Source of the DNA: an uncultured Collinsella sp.
GTDB taxonomy: Bacteria > Actinomycetota > Coriobacteriia > Coriobacteriales > Coriobacteriaceae
Assembly: GCA_900543275.1 (NCBI GenBank)
Contig: UQQL01000070.1
Coordinates: forward strand, 1 to 10,007
DNA length: 10,007 nt
Direction: 5' to 3'
Position 1 is the stretch's first letter, and each line of letters begins with the position of its first letter. Position numbers and translations under genes: made by a program. The notes under the pieces are model-generated. The model worked only from the letters and a program-made list of their open reading frames with translations. It was not told where the DNA came from and ran no database searches. Shown piece after piece: positions 1 through 7,011 of the stretch.

Positions 1-47
1 TGCGGCGTAGTCGCTATTTATTCAGTCCAAGTTTCGGGGCGCAGTTC

Positions 48-71
48 ACAGGCACTTTTGTGGTGGTTTTT
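48..71. repeat. 24-bp intergenic repeat, copy 1
   Basis: This stretch matches 756-779 at 23 of 24 positions; the shared core reads acaggcac, then a T or C, then tttgtggtggttttt. The second copy is the right half of a terminator hairpin, but here no matching left arm is visible just upstream, so this looks like a partial or decayed copy. It lies in the leader before the HD-domain gene, and any gene it might have followed is outside the window. The rest of 1-133 holds only a 9-bp tandem duplication (tcgttctag twice, 72-89) and the gene's ribosome binding site. Confidence 0.6.
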
Positions 72-133
72 TCGTTCTAGTCGTTCTAGTAGTATTCATT
101 CTTAGCGATACCTGCGAGCACAAGGAGTCTTTT

Positions 134-733
134 ATGGCAGAGCCACTTTCCGCCGGAATCACCCGCGACCGTGCGTTCGAATTGCTCAACGAGCACAATA
201 AGGACCCGTTCCACATCACCCACGGCGAAACGGTCGAGGGCACCATGCGCTACTTTGCGCGCGAGTTCGACCCCGAGAACGAGGAGTTTTGGGGCATCGT
301 CGGTCTGCTGCACGACCTAGATTGGGAGGAGCATGAGGACGACCCCATGAACCACACCATCTATGCCGCCGAGATTCTTGAGGGCGAAGGTGCGTCTCCC
401 GAGCTCATTCGCGCCATCCAGACGCACACGTCCGATTTCAACACCTCGCTGCCCAAGCCCAAGCTGCAGATGGAGAAGATTCTGTTTGCCTGCGACGAAC
501 TCACCGGCCTGATCGGTGCTGCCGTGATCATGCGCCCAAGCAAGAGCGTCATGGACTTTACGACCAAGTCGCTCAAAAAGAAATTCAAGGACAAGCGCTT
601 TGCCGCCGGCTGCTCGCGCGACGTGATTTCGCAGGGCGCCGAGATGTTGGGCTGGGAGCTCCCCGAGCTCTTTGACCGCACCATAGCGGCCATGCAGTCC
701 TTCGCCCCCGACCGCGACACCTTTCAGGCTTAA
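134..733 (+). CDS. HD-superfamily hydrolase (COG2316-like), about 199 aa
   Basis: A small soluble protein of the HD phosphohydrolase superfamily, metal-dependent enzymes that act on phosphate esters such as nucleotides; the substrate of this one cannot be told. The metal-binding signature is complete and in order: His30, the His60-Asp61 doublet in a GLLHDLDWEEH context, and Asp121 in a CDELTGL context. Its length and layout (single domain, no signal peptide or membrane segment) match the COG2316 'predicted HD hydrolase' group as I recall it. The ATG start is supported by an AAGGAG Shine-Dalgarno at 122-127, 6 bases upstream. The gene stands alone on the plus strand. Five bases after its stop a hairpin terminator begins, and the next gene, proA, converges on it. 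Fold and catalytic residues are seen directly; physiological role unknown. Confidence 0.85.
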   Translation: MAEPLSAGITRDRAFELLNEHNKDPFHITHGETVEGTMRYFAREFDPENEEFWGIVGLLHDLDWEEHEDDPMNHTIYAAEILEGEGASPELIRAIQTHTSDFNTSLPKPKLQMEKILFACDELTGLIGAAVIMRPSKSVMDFTTKSLKKKFKDKRFAAGCSRDVISQGAEMLGWELPELFDRTIAAMQSFAPDRDTFQA

Positions 734-737
734 TTCC

Positions 738-778
738 AAAACCATCACAAAGGGGACAGGCACCTTTGTGGTGGTTTT
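738..778 (+). terminator. Rho-independent terminator after the HD gene, built from a repeat
   Basis: The left arm 738-753 (aaaaccatcacaaagg) pairs along all 16 positions with the right arm 763-778 (cctttgtggtggtttt), with one G-U pair. The loop is the 9 bases 754-762. The stem starts 5 bases after the HD-gene stop and its base runs into a T tract on the plus strand. On the minus strand it lies 14 bases beyond the proA stop, but the T run there is shorter (tttt then ggaa), so termination of proA is possible but weaker. Confidence 0.8.
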
Positions 779-779
779 T
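756..779. repeat. 24-bp intergenic repeat, copy 2
   Basis: Second copy of the repeat at 48-71, with one C/T difference. It contributes the loop and the whole right arm of the terminator hairpin at 738-778. Read on the other strand it contains caaaggtgcctgtcccc, which resembles the caaaggagtgtcccc that opens the tandem repeat at 3612. Confidence 0.65.
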
Positions 780-792
780 ATTTGCGCGGGCG

Positions 793-2079
793 TTAGGGGC
801 GGACCTGGCCGGTGCCTCGGAGCTTGTATTTGTAGGTGGTGAGGGCCTCGGCGGCAAAGGGGCCGCGGGCGTGGAGCTTTTGGGTCGAGATGCCAATCTC
901 GGCGCCCAGGCCAAACTCGCCGCCGTCGGTAAAGCGCGTGCTGGCGTTGGCATACACGGCCGAGGCATCGACCTCGTCCAGGAAGCGCTCGCAAGCATCC
1001 GTGTCCTCTGCAACGATGGCCTCGGAGTGCATCGTGCCGTAGCGATTGATGTGTGCGATGGCGTCGTCCTCGTTTGCCACGACTTTCACGCTCATCTCGA
1101 GCGCCAGATACTCGCGACCCCAGTCCTCCTCAGTCGCGGCAACGTAGTCATCGCCCTCGGCAAGCCCGGCGTCGGCGCATGCGGCGCACGTGGCCTCGTC
1201 GCCGTGAATGAGCACGCCGTGGTCATGCAGCACGGCCACGACCGCGGGCAAAAACGCATCGGCCACGGCACGGTCGACCAGCAGCGACTCGGCGGCATTG
1301 CACACGCCTACACGCTGGGTCTTGGCATTAACGATAATGTTGAGCGCCTTATCAAAGTCGGCGGACTCATGCACGTAGATGTGACAGTTGCCCGTGCCCG
1401 TCTCGATCACCGGCACAAGCGACTCGCGCACGCAGCGCTGGATCAGGCCTGCACCGCCGCGCGGAATGAGTACGTCGACAATACCGCGGAGCTTCATGAG
1501 CTCGCCAGTGGCCTCGCGGTCGGTGGACTCGATCATCGACACGGCCTCGCGCGGGAAGCCCTTGGCCTCGAGCGCATCGGCCAGCAGCTCAGAAATCATG
1601 GCACACGAGTGATAGGCCAGCGAGCCGCCGCGCAGAATGCAGGCGTTGCCGGTACGGATGCAGATGCCTGCGGCGTCGGCCGTCACGTTGGGACGCGCCT
1701 CGTAAACCATGGCGACCAGGCCCAGCGGCACACTCACACGGGTCAGGTCCACGCCGCTTGCAAGCACGCGGTGGTCGAGCACGCGGCCCACGGGATCGGG
1801 CAGCTCGGCGAGCTTTTCCAGGCCGGCGGCCATGCCCTCGACGCGCTCGGGCGTCAGCAGCAGACGATCGAGCAGTCCGGCCGAGGTACCCGCATCGCGC
1901 GCAGCGGACATATCGAGCTCGTTGGCGGCGACGATGGAGTCGACGCCGTCGCGCAGCGCCGCGGCCATGGCGCGCACGGCCTCCTGGCGCTGTTCATCGC
2001 TCGCCGTGGCAAGCGAGGCCGACGCTGCCTTGGCGGCAACGGCAAGATCGTGGACATACGTGGCTATATCGACCGACAT
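793..2079 (-). CDS. proA: Glutamate-5-semialdehyde dehydrogenase (gamma-glutamyl phosphate reductase)
   Basis: The second enzyme of proline synthesis, a cytosolic NADPH-dependent enzyme that reduces gamma-glutamyl phosphate (made by ProB) to glutamate-5-semialdehyde. The 428-aa product has the normal ProA length and an aldehyde-dehydrogenase fold. The catalytic cysteine is Cys260 in KTQRVGVCNAAES. Other family signatures are VYEARPNVT (125-133), RGGSLAYHS (150-158), PVIETGTGNCHIYV (223-236) and the C-terminal TRFTDGGEFGLGAEIGIST (381-399). The ATG start is preceded on the minus strand by taggagaaaggg, a purine-rich ribosome binding site. The gene is transcribed alone, divergent from the peptidase gene and separated from proB by it; in many bacteria proB and proA are adjacent. 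No regulatory site is evident. Confidence 0.97.
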   Translation of the reverse strand: MSVDIATYVHDLAVAAKAASASLATASDEQRQEAVRAMAAALRDGVDSIVAANELDMSAARDAGTSAGLLDRLLLTPERVEGMAAGLEKLAELPDPVGRVLDHRVLASGVDLTRVSVPLGLVAMVYEARPNVTADAAGICIRTGNACILRGGSLAYHSCAMISELLADALEAKGFPREAVSMIESTDREATGELMKLRGIVDVLIPRGGAGLIQRCVRESLVPVIETGTGNCHIYVHESADFDKALNIIVNAKTQRVGVCNAAESLLVDRAVADAFLPAVVAVLHDHGVLIHGDEATCAACADAGLAEGDDYVAATEEDWGREYLALEMSVKVVANEDDAIAHINRYGTMHSEAIVAEDTDACERFLDEVDASAVYANASTRFTDGGEFGLGAEIGISTQKLHARGPFAAEALTTYKYKLRGTGQVRP

Positions 2080-2191
2080 GGGCGGCCCTTTCTCCTAGAA
2101 GTTTGCAACCATGGTAGCCGATTTGCGCATGGCCTCGCCCGCGGCGGTAGAATTGGTCAACCCGAAACACCGCAACGAACGGAAGACTCAC
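2080..2191. promoter_or_regulatory. Divergent intergenic region between proA and the peptidase gene
   Basis: These 112 bases must hold the start signals for both divergent genes unless one lies inside the other. On the plus strand TAGAAT at 2148-2153 is one mismatch from the consensus -10 box and would give a leader of about 30 bases, but no good -35 box stands at the right distance (TTGCGC at 2123-2128 is weak and 19 bases away). No convincing promoter was seen for proA. No operator-like palindrome was recognised. Confidence 0.35.
2181..2185 (+). promoter_or_regulatory. Ribosome binding site deciding the peptidase start
   Basis: GGAAG stands 6 bases before the ATG at 2192. The reading frame stays open back to an ATG at 2111, but that one has no Shine-Dalgarno and would add 27 residues unlike the family. 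The downstream start is therefore preferred. Confidence 0.7.
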
Positions 2192-3610
2192 ATGGCCCTC
2201 ATCACTTCGTACCACGTCCCCGGCCTTTACGTCGAGGACCACAGCATCGACGTCCCCCTTGACTGGCGCGGCCTGGAGCCGATGCTCCTGGCCGTCGGCA
2301 GCACCATGCGCCGCGGCGCTATGCCGGCGCCCATCGCCGGCGCGCCCGAGAGCATCAAGCTCTTCTACCGTGTGGTTTGCGCGCCCGACCGCATCAACGA
2401 CGATCTGCCACTGCTCCTGTTTTTGCAGGGCGGCCCCGGCGGCGAGAGCCCGCGTCCGCTGTCGCCCACAAGCGACGGCTGGATCGAGGAGGCCGTCAAG
2501 CACTTCCGCGTGGTCCTTCCCGACCAGCGCGGCACCGGACGCAGTAGCTGCGTGGACGGACGCACGATCAAGGCACTGGGTGATCGCGCAACGGCCGCCG
2601 GCGCCGATACTGCACGCTCGCAGGCGGACTTCCTCAAGCGTCACCTCGCCAGCTCCATCGTGCGCGATTTTGAGTACCTGCGCCTGGTGGGCTTTGGCGG
2701 CAAGCCCTGGGTCACACTCGGGCAGAGCTACGGCGGTTTTTTGACGCTGAGCTACCTGTCGCTCTTCCCCGAGGGCGTGGCGGCAAGCTTTACCTGCGGC
2801 GGCATTCCGCATGTGCCGGCGAGCGCCAGCGAGGTCTACACGCACACCTTCCCGCGCATGGCCGCCAAGACGCAGCAGTATTACGACCGCTACCCCGCTG
2901 ACGTCGAGCGCGTGGCAGCCCTGGCCGATGCGCTCGAGGCTCAGAAGCCCGTGCTGCCCGACGGCTCGCCGATGACGGTCGAGCGCCTGCAGCTCATGGG
3001 CAGCGACTTTGGCATGAAGCCGAGCTTTGAGCGCATGCATTGGATTATCGATCATGCTTTTGTTGACGGCGACGGCACGCTGACCTGCGGTGCCTCGGTA
3101 TCTGACAGCTTTTTGATGCGCGCCTTCGAGCGCACCAACACACTCACGAATCCGCTGTACTGGACGCTTCAGGAGTTCATCTACGCCGACGGCGACACCA
3201 TGCCCATTCGCTGGGCCGCGGCAGAAGAGAAGGCACACCGTGCCGAGTTCGACACGCTAGCGCGCCCGCTCATGTTTACCGGCGAGGCCATGTTCCCGTG
3301 GATGTTTGAGCAGATGCCCGAACTTAAGCCCTTCAAGCCGGCGATGGATCTGCTGATGGAAGACACCAGCTGGGACAAGATCTACGACCCGCAGCGACTG
3401 GCGTGCAACGAGGTGCCCCTGCAGGCCGCAGTGTATTTCGACGACATGTACGTCGATTCGGGCCTGCAGCTCGATACGCTCAGCCGCGTGGGCAACTCGC
3501 ATGCCTGGGTGACCAACGAGTTCGAGCACGACGGTCTACACGGCGGCGTGGTGTTCAAGCACCTCTTCAACGAAGCCCTCAACCGCGGAGACCTGCGCCG
3601 GATCTTCTAG
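2192..3610 (+). CDS. Proline iminopeptidase-type alpha/beta hydrolase (peptidase family S33)
   Basis: A 472-aa alpha/beta hydrolase resembling the larger actinobacterial and Aeromonas-type prolyl aminopeptidases, which remove N-terminal proline from peptides. Visible landmarks are the oxyanion-hole segment LQGGPGG (78-84), DQRGTGRS (111-118), the nucleophile elbow GQSYGG with Ser179, a likely catalytic acid in YFDDMYVD (Asp417 or Asp418), and a likely catalytic His446 in EFEHDGLHGG. A helical cap lies between roughly 200 and 390, as in the family. No signal peptide or membrane segment is seen, so it is probably cytosolic. It sits between proA and proB on the opposite strand, which fits a role in proline recovery but does not prove substrate. 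Another S33 specificity, such as a general aminopeptidase or esterase, remains possible. Confidence 0.88.
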   Translation: MALITSYHVPGLYVEDHSIDVPLDWRGLEPMLLAVGSTMRRGAMPAPIAGAPESIKLFYRVVCAPDRINDDLPLLLFLQGGPGGESPRPLSPTSDGWIEEAVKHFRVVLPDQRGTGRSSCVDGRTIKALGDRATAAGADTARSQADFLKRHLASSIVRDFEYLRLVGFGGKPWVTLGQSYGGFLTLSYLSLFPEGVAASFTCGGIPHVPASASEVYTHTFPRMAAKTQQYYDRYPADVERVAALADALEAQKPVLPDGSPMTVERLQLMGSDFGMKPSFERMHWIIDHAFVDGDGTLTCGASVSDSFLMRAFERTNTLTNPLYWTLQEFIYADGDTMPIRWAAAEEKAHRAEFDTLARPLMFTGEAMFPWMFEQMPELKPFKPAMDLLMEDTSWDKIYDPQRLACNEVPLQAAVYFDDMYVDSGLQLDTLSRVGNSHAWVTNEFEHDGLHGGVVFKHLFNEALNRGDLRRIF

Positions 3611-3611
3611 C

Positions 3612-3664
3612 AAAGGAGTGTCCCCGCCTGCCGGCACAAAAGGAACGTCCCCAAGTGCCGGCAC
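3612..3664. repeat. Imperfect tandem repeat, two 26-base units
   Basis: Two units, 3612-3637 and 3639-3664, match at 21 of 26 positions. Each reads aaagga, two variable bases, gtcccc, three variable bases, then tgccggcac. The array begins one base after the peptidase stop codon and runs almost into the terminator at 3671. Each unit contains the self-complementary gccggc. It is too short to encode anything and looks like an intergenic repeat rather than a regulatory site. Confidence 0.75.
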
Positions 3665-3670
3665 GAAAAA

Positions 3671-3704
3671 GACAGCGCTGCGGGAAACGATCCGCAGCGC
3701 TGTC
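3671..3704. terminator. Bidirectional terminator between the peptidase gene and proB
   Basis: A perfect 13-bp stem pairs gacagcgctgcgg (3671-3683) with ccgcagcgctgtc (3692-3704), leaving an 8-base loop. On the minus strand it starts 6 bases after the proB stop and is followed by TTTTT, a strong terminator. On the plus strand it is followed by tttctt and would also stop the peptidase transcript. The two genes converge here, so a shared terminator makes sense. Confidence 0.92.
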
Positions 3705-3709
3705 TTTCT

Positions 3710-4837
3710 TTATGCAAATACGATCAAGTTATCCCTGTGTATCGCGGGCTTCTCGGCCAGGTCTGCGAGCAGGCGGTTGCTGGCAATCTGGTCCTGGCGG
3801 CGGCCGGCGGCAAGCTCCAGCACTTCCGAATCGGCCTCGGCGATACCACGGGCGACAACCATGCCGCTCGGGTCGCACACGTCGAGCACATCGCCCTCGG
3901 CAAACGCGCCATCGACCTCGCGAATACCAACCGCAAGCAAGGAAGAACCACGGCTAACCAGCGCCTTCGCAGCACCATCATCGACCGTCACCGAGCCATG
4001 TGCCTTGTCACCCAGTGCGATCCACAGCTTGCGGGGCGCGATGTCCAGGCGCTCCGCCGGCGGATCGAACAGCGTACCCACGCTCTCGCCGCGGGCCAGA
4101 CGCACGAGCGCATCGGGCTCCTCGCCCGAGCAAATCACGCTCTGAATGCCCGCCGTCATGAGAATGCGGCTCGCGCGGATCTTGGTGATCATGCCGCCCG
4201 TGCCCACCGATGTGGAAGAATCGCCCGCCGAGGCGATGATCTTGGCGTCGATCTTATGCACGACCGGGACGAACTCGGCCGTGGGATCCTCGTGCGGATT
4301 GGCGGTGTAGAGGCCATCGATGTCCGAGAGCGTCACGCACAGATCGGCAGAAACCAGGCAGCTCACAAGCGCCGCCAGCGTGTCGTTGTCGCCAAACTTG
4401 ATCTCATCGACGGTGACGGTATCGTTCTCGTTGACGACCGGCACCACGCCGAGCTCCACCAGGCGAAGCAGGGCGTCGCGCGCGTGCAGGTAGGACGTGC
4501 GGCGCGCCGTGTCGTGACGCGTGAGCAGCACGAGCGAGGTGAGCAGGTCGCGCGCATGGAACTCCTCGTCGTAGGCCGACGAGATGATGCACTGACCGGC
4601 CGAGGCGCAGGCCTGCAGGCTCGGCAGGTCGCCGACCGGCTTACGGTCGAAGCCCAGCACGGGATAGCCGCAGGCAATGGCGCCCGAGCTCACCACGATC
4701 AGGCGCCAGCCAAGCTCGCGCAGCGCTGCGGCCTGGTCGGCAAGCCCGCCGATAAAGGCGCGGTTGACCTTGCCGTCGGCGCCCACCACCGTGGACGAAC
4801 CGATCTTTACCACCATCGTTTTATAAGAAGTCGTCAT
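3710..4837 (-). CDS. proB: Glutamate 5-kinase
   Basis: The first and usually feedback-controlled step of proline synthesis: it phosphorylates glutamate with ATP to give gamma-glutamyl phosphate for ProA. The 375-aa product has an amino-acid-kinase domain (about 5-260) followed by a PUA domain (about 268-365), the classical two-domain form. Visible motifs are VVKIGSS (9-15), VSSGAI (49-54), NENDTV (137-142), FGDNDTL (148-154), SDIDGLY (171-177) and GTGGMITKI (212-220). It follows pncB on the same strand after 79 bases, so they may be cotranscribed. No Shine-Dalgarno is visible before this ATG, nor before the next in-frame ATG (Met8). Met1 is kept because the family usually has several residues before the KIGSS strand. 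Transcription ends at the hairpin just past the stop. Confidence 0.96.
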   Translation of the reverse strand: MTTSYKTMVVKIGSSTVVGADGKVNRAFIGGLADQAAALRELGWRLIVVSSGAIACGYPVLGFDRKPVGDLPSLQACASAGQCIISSAYDEEFHARDLLTSLVLLTRHDTARRTSYLHARDALLRLVELGVVPVVNENDTVTVDEIKFGDNDTLAALVSCLVSADLCVTLSDIDGLYTANPHEDPTAEFVPVVHKIDAKIIASAGDSSTSVGTGGMITKIRASRILMTAGIQSVICSGEEPDALVRLARGESVGTLFDPPAERLDIAPRKLWIALGDKAHGSVTVDDGAAKALVSRGSSLLAVGIREVDGAFAEGDVLDVCDPSGMVVARGIAEADSEVLELAAGRRQDQIASNRLLADLAEKPAIHRDNLIVFA

Positions 4838-4916
4838 ACGTCAAACCAATCAACTGTTCAGCGAACGGCCGAGCCGGCGGCCAGGGAAGCGTGACTCGCC
4901 CCTACCGCCCAAGGAA

Positions 4917-6422
4917 TTAGTGAGCCCAGGGAAAGGCAGAGGCCGCGGCCATGTTCTTACGCACGAGCTCGTCGCGCACCTGAGCCAGGCCCTGCTCCAT
5001 ACCCACCACATAGGTCTGCGGGTACAGGAAGCGCTTGAAAGCTGCGTCCAGATGGTCGAGCGCCCAAGCACAGCGCTCGCGCGCGTCCTGGATGCTCTCA
5101 CGCGGAGCCACCGCACTGCCATCGCGCACGATCGGCACCAGCAGCTCGCGATACTCGAGTTCGGACACGTCGGTCACCAGGGCGGCATCGTTCACGGCCA
5201 CAAGGGTATTGCCGCGCGCGGCGCCCTCCCCCGCCAGATGGTCCTCGTCGTAGATCATGTCGCAGACCGGGCCGCCAAAGCCGTCGTAATAACGGCGCAC
5301 GCGTTGCACACCCGGGATCGTGCGCTTGTATGGCTGCTCAGAGAGCTTGACCACCGGCGTCCATGGATCTGCCTCGCTCGCACGGCGGGCGGAAAGCTTG
5401 TACACGCCGCCCAGCGCCGGCTGGTCATAGCAGGTCGCAAGCTTGGTACCCACGCCAAAACTGTCGATGGGCGCGCCCTGGTCGAGCAGCGACTGAATCG
5501 TGTACTCATCCAAATCGTTAGAAACCGAGATCCCCACATAGGGCAGGCCCTCGGCATCAAAACGGCCGCGCACATACTTGGAGAGCTTGGCGAGGTCGCC
5601 GGAGTCGATGCGAATGGCCGACAGGCGCTCGCCCACCGCTTCCATCTCCTTGGCAACCGTAATGGCATGTTCACAGCCCTCGCGCACGTCATAGGTGTCG
5701 ATGAGCAGCGTACAGTTCTTGGGGCTCGACTTGGCAAAGGCGCGGAAGGCCTCGAGCTCGGAATCGAAGCTCATCACCCAGCTGTGCGCATGCGTGCCAA
5801 AGACGGGAATACCGTAGCGGCGGCCGGCGAGCACATTGGACGTAGAGGAGCAGCCGGCCACATAGCTCGCGCGCGCGACGGCCAGCCCGCCATCGGGACC
5901 CTGGGCGCGGCGCAGGCCAAACTCGGCAACGGGACGGCCGTCCGCCGCCAGCACCACGCGCGCCGTCTTGGTGGCGACAAGCGTCTGGAAGCCGACGATG
6001 TTGAGCAGCGCCGTTTCGAGCAGCTGGCACTCCAGCGCGGGACCGGTGACGCGAACCATGGGTTCGCGCGGAAAGACGAGCTCGCCCTCGGGGACGGCGT
6101 CGATGTTTACATGTGCATGAAAATCGCGCAGGTAGTCGAGGAATGCAGGCTTGAACATCGCACCGCCGGCCGGGGCCTGGAGTGAGGCGAGGTAGTCGAT
6201 ATCCTCGGGCGTAAAGCGCAGGTTCTCGACCAGCTCGGGCAGCTCGGCGGTGCCGCACATGACGGCATAGGCGCTGCCAAAGGGATGGTCGCGGTAAAAC
6301 GCGGTAAAACAACCCTGCTCATTGGCCTTGCCGCTCTCCCACAGGCCCTGGGCCATAGTGAGCTCGTACAGATCGGTGAGCATTGCAATGTCGGTGGGAT
6401 GCGAGATGTCGGTCAAAGCCAT
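4917..6422 (-). CDS. pncB: Nicotinate phosphoribosyltransferase
   Basis: A cytosolic enzyme of NAD salvage (Preiss-Handler route): nicotinate plus PRPP, with ATP hydrolysis, gives nicotinate mononucleotide. The 501-aa product carries family signatures throughout: LTDLYELTMAQG (15-26) near the N-terminus, EFGLRRAQGPDG (167-178), GTHAHSWVMSFD (209-220) with the probable phosphorylated histidine His213, LIDTYDVREG (240-249), IRIDSGDL (270-277) and FGVGTKLAT (322-330). The length fits the longer bacterial form. The ATG start is supported by GAAAGG a few bases upstream on the minus strand. The membrane-protein gene lies 84 bases upstream and proB 79 bases downstream, both on the same strand. No NAD-related neighbour or regulator is present in the window. 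Confidence 0.95.
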   Translation of the reverse strand: MALTDISHPTDIAMLTDLYELTMAQGLWESGKANEQGCFTAFYRDHPFGSAYAVMCGTAELPELVENLRFTPEDIDYLASLQAPAGGAMFKPAFLDYLRDFHAHVNIDAVPEGELVFPREPMVRVTGPALECQLLETALLNIVGFQTLVATKTARVVLAADGRPVAEFGLRRAQGPDGGLAVARASYVAGCSSTSNVLAGRRYGIPVFGTHAHSWVMSFDSELEAFRAFAKSSPKNCTLLIDTYDVREGCEHAITVAKEMEAVGERLSAIRIDSGDLAKLSKYVRGRFDAEGLPYVGISVSNDLDEYTIQSLLDQGAPIDSFGVGTKLATCYDQPALGGVYKLSARRASEADPWTPVVKLSEQPYKRTIPGVQRVRRYYDGFGGPVCDMIYDEDHLAGEGAARGNTLVAVNDAALVTDVSELEYRELLVPIVRDGSAVAPRESIQDARERCAWALDHLDAAFKRFLYPQTYVVGMEQGLAQVRDELVRKNMAAASAFPWAH

Positions 6423-6506
6423 GGGGCGACCTTTCGGATGCGTTGTGCAGAGGTTGAGGGTTGGAAAAGGGCAGAGTGTTCGGGCATGGCACCCAGCGCG
6501 AATGGG

Positions 6507-6947
6507 CTAGAGCAGGCCCATGCTGGTCAGGATCGTGTAGCCCATAAAGATGACAAACGCGATGAGGGCAAGGACAATGATGATTTTTTGAGCCGGCGCC
6601 ATGCCAGGGATCTCGTTCTCGCCCGTAGGCTCCTTGGAGGTAACCATGCGCTGGGCAAAGGTCATCTCGTCACGGCTCGGCTTGGGCTCGACGGACTTGG
6701 AACGAGCGACCTTTTTAGGCTGAGGTTTAGGTGCGGTGGGCGCGGGCTTCGCGGCGGCGGGCTTGGGCGCGGGGGCGACGTTCGCGGCGGCCTCCTCGGC
6801 CTTCGCACGCTCGGCACGCAGGGCGGCCAGCTCCTCACGCTCGCGGCGTGCCTCTTCCTGGGCCTCGCGACGAGCTTTCTCGGCGCGGAGCTCTTCCAAC
6901 TCGGCGCGTTCCTCGGCAGACAGTGGCTGGGACTCAAGCTTGGCCAT
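6507..6947 (-). CDS. Small coiled-coil protein with a C-terminal membrane anchor, unknown function
   Basis: I do not recognise this 146-aa protein. Residues about 11-55 are almost entirely Glu, Arg, Ala, Leu and Lys, and look like a charged helix or coiled coil. Residues 56-92 form a Pro/Ala/Lys-rich linker, probably extended. A single hydrophobic helix at about 121-143 (starting KIIIVLALIAFVIF) ends three residues from the C-terminus, giving a tail-anchored layout with the charged part probably in the cytoplasm. There is no N-terminal signal peptide. The ATG at 6947 is chosen because AAAGGG lies 7 bases upstream; an earlier in-frame start at 6983 falls inside the tRNA terminator hairpin. It may be transcribed with pncB downstream. 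The low-complexity composition makes distant similarity searches unreliable. Confidence 0.7.
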   Translation of the reverse strand: MAKLESQPLSAEERAELEELRAEKARREAQEEARREREELAALRAERAKAEEAAANVAPAPKPAAAKPAPTAPKPQPKKVARSKSVEPKPSRDEMTFAQRMVTSKEPTGENEIPGMAPAQKIIIVLALIAFVIFMGYTILTSMGLL

Positions 6948-6954
6948 GGTACAG

Positions 6955-6960
6955 CCCTTT
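6955..6960 (-). promoter_or_regulatory. Ribosome binding site deciding the membrane-protein start
   Basis: On the minus strand AAAGGG stands 7 bases before the ATG at 6947. The frame stays open to 6983, but that start lies in the loop of the tRNA terminator and has no such site. Confidence 0.7.
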
Positions 6961-6970
6961 CTTTTAAAAA

Positions 6971-6997
6971 AAGCCGCCGACACAATGTCAGCGGCTT
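6971..6997 (-). terminator. Terminator of the tRNA-Ala transcript
   Basis: The 12-base arms 6971-6982 and 6986-6997 pair with a single C-A mismatch around a 3-base loop. On the minus strand the stem is followed by a run of seven T residues, and it lies 14 bases past the tRNA 3' end. It should separate the tRNA from the downstream membrane-protein gene. Confidence 0.88.
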
Positions 6998-7011
6998 ATC
7001 AAATCCAAGGG

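Noticed and set aside
2111..2191. 27-codon N-terminal extension of the peptidase
   Set aside because: No ribosome site at 2111, the residues do not look like the family, and GGAAG before 2192 supports the shorter form.
766..2262. A 498-codon plus-strand open frame opposite proA
   Set aside because: It is antisense to a complete, motif-bearing proA; its translation is rich in His, Arg, Gly and Ala with no family motifs, as expected from strong GC bias at third positions. It also runs across the intergenic region into the peptidase gene.
4867..4882. GC hairpin (ggccg/cggcc) between pncB and proB as a terminator
   Set aside because: Only 5 bp with a 6-base loop and no T tract on either strand; too weak to claim.
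3737..6185. Long plus-strand open frames opposite proB (3737-4894) and pncB (4920-6185)
   Set aside because: Both mirror real genes with full catalytic motifs; the translations are low-complexity His/Arg/Ala-rich shadows without a ribosome site.
6948..6983. 12-codon extension of the small membrane protein
   Set aside because: The start would lie in the loop of the tRNA terminator hairpin; AAAGGG before 6947 fits much better.
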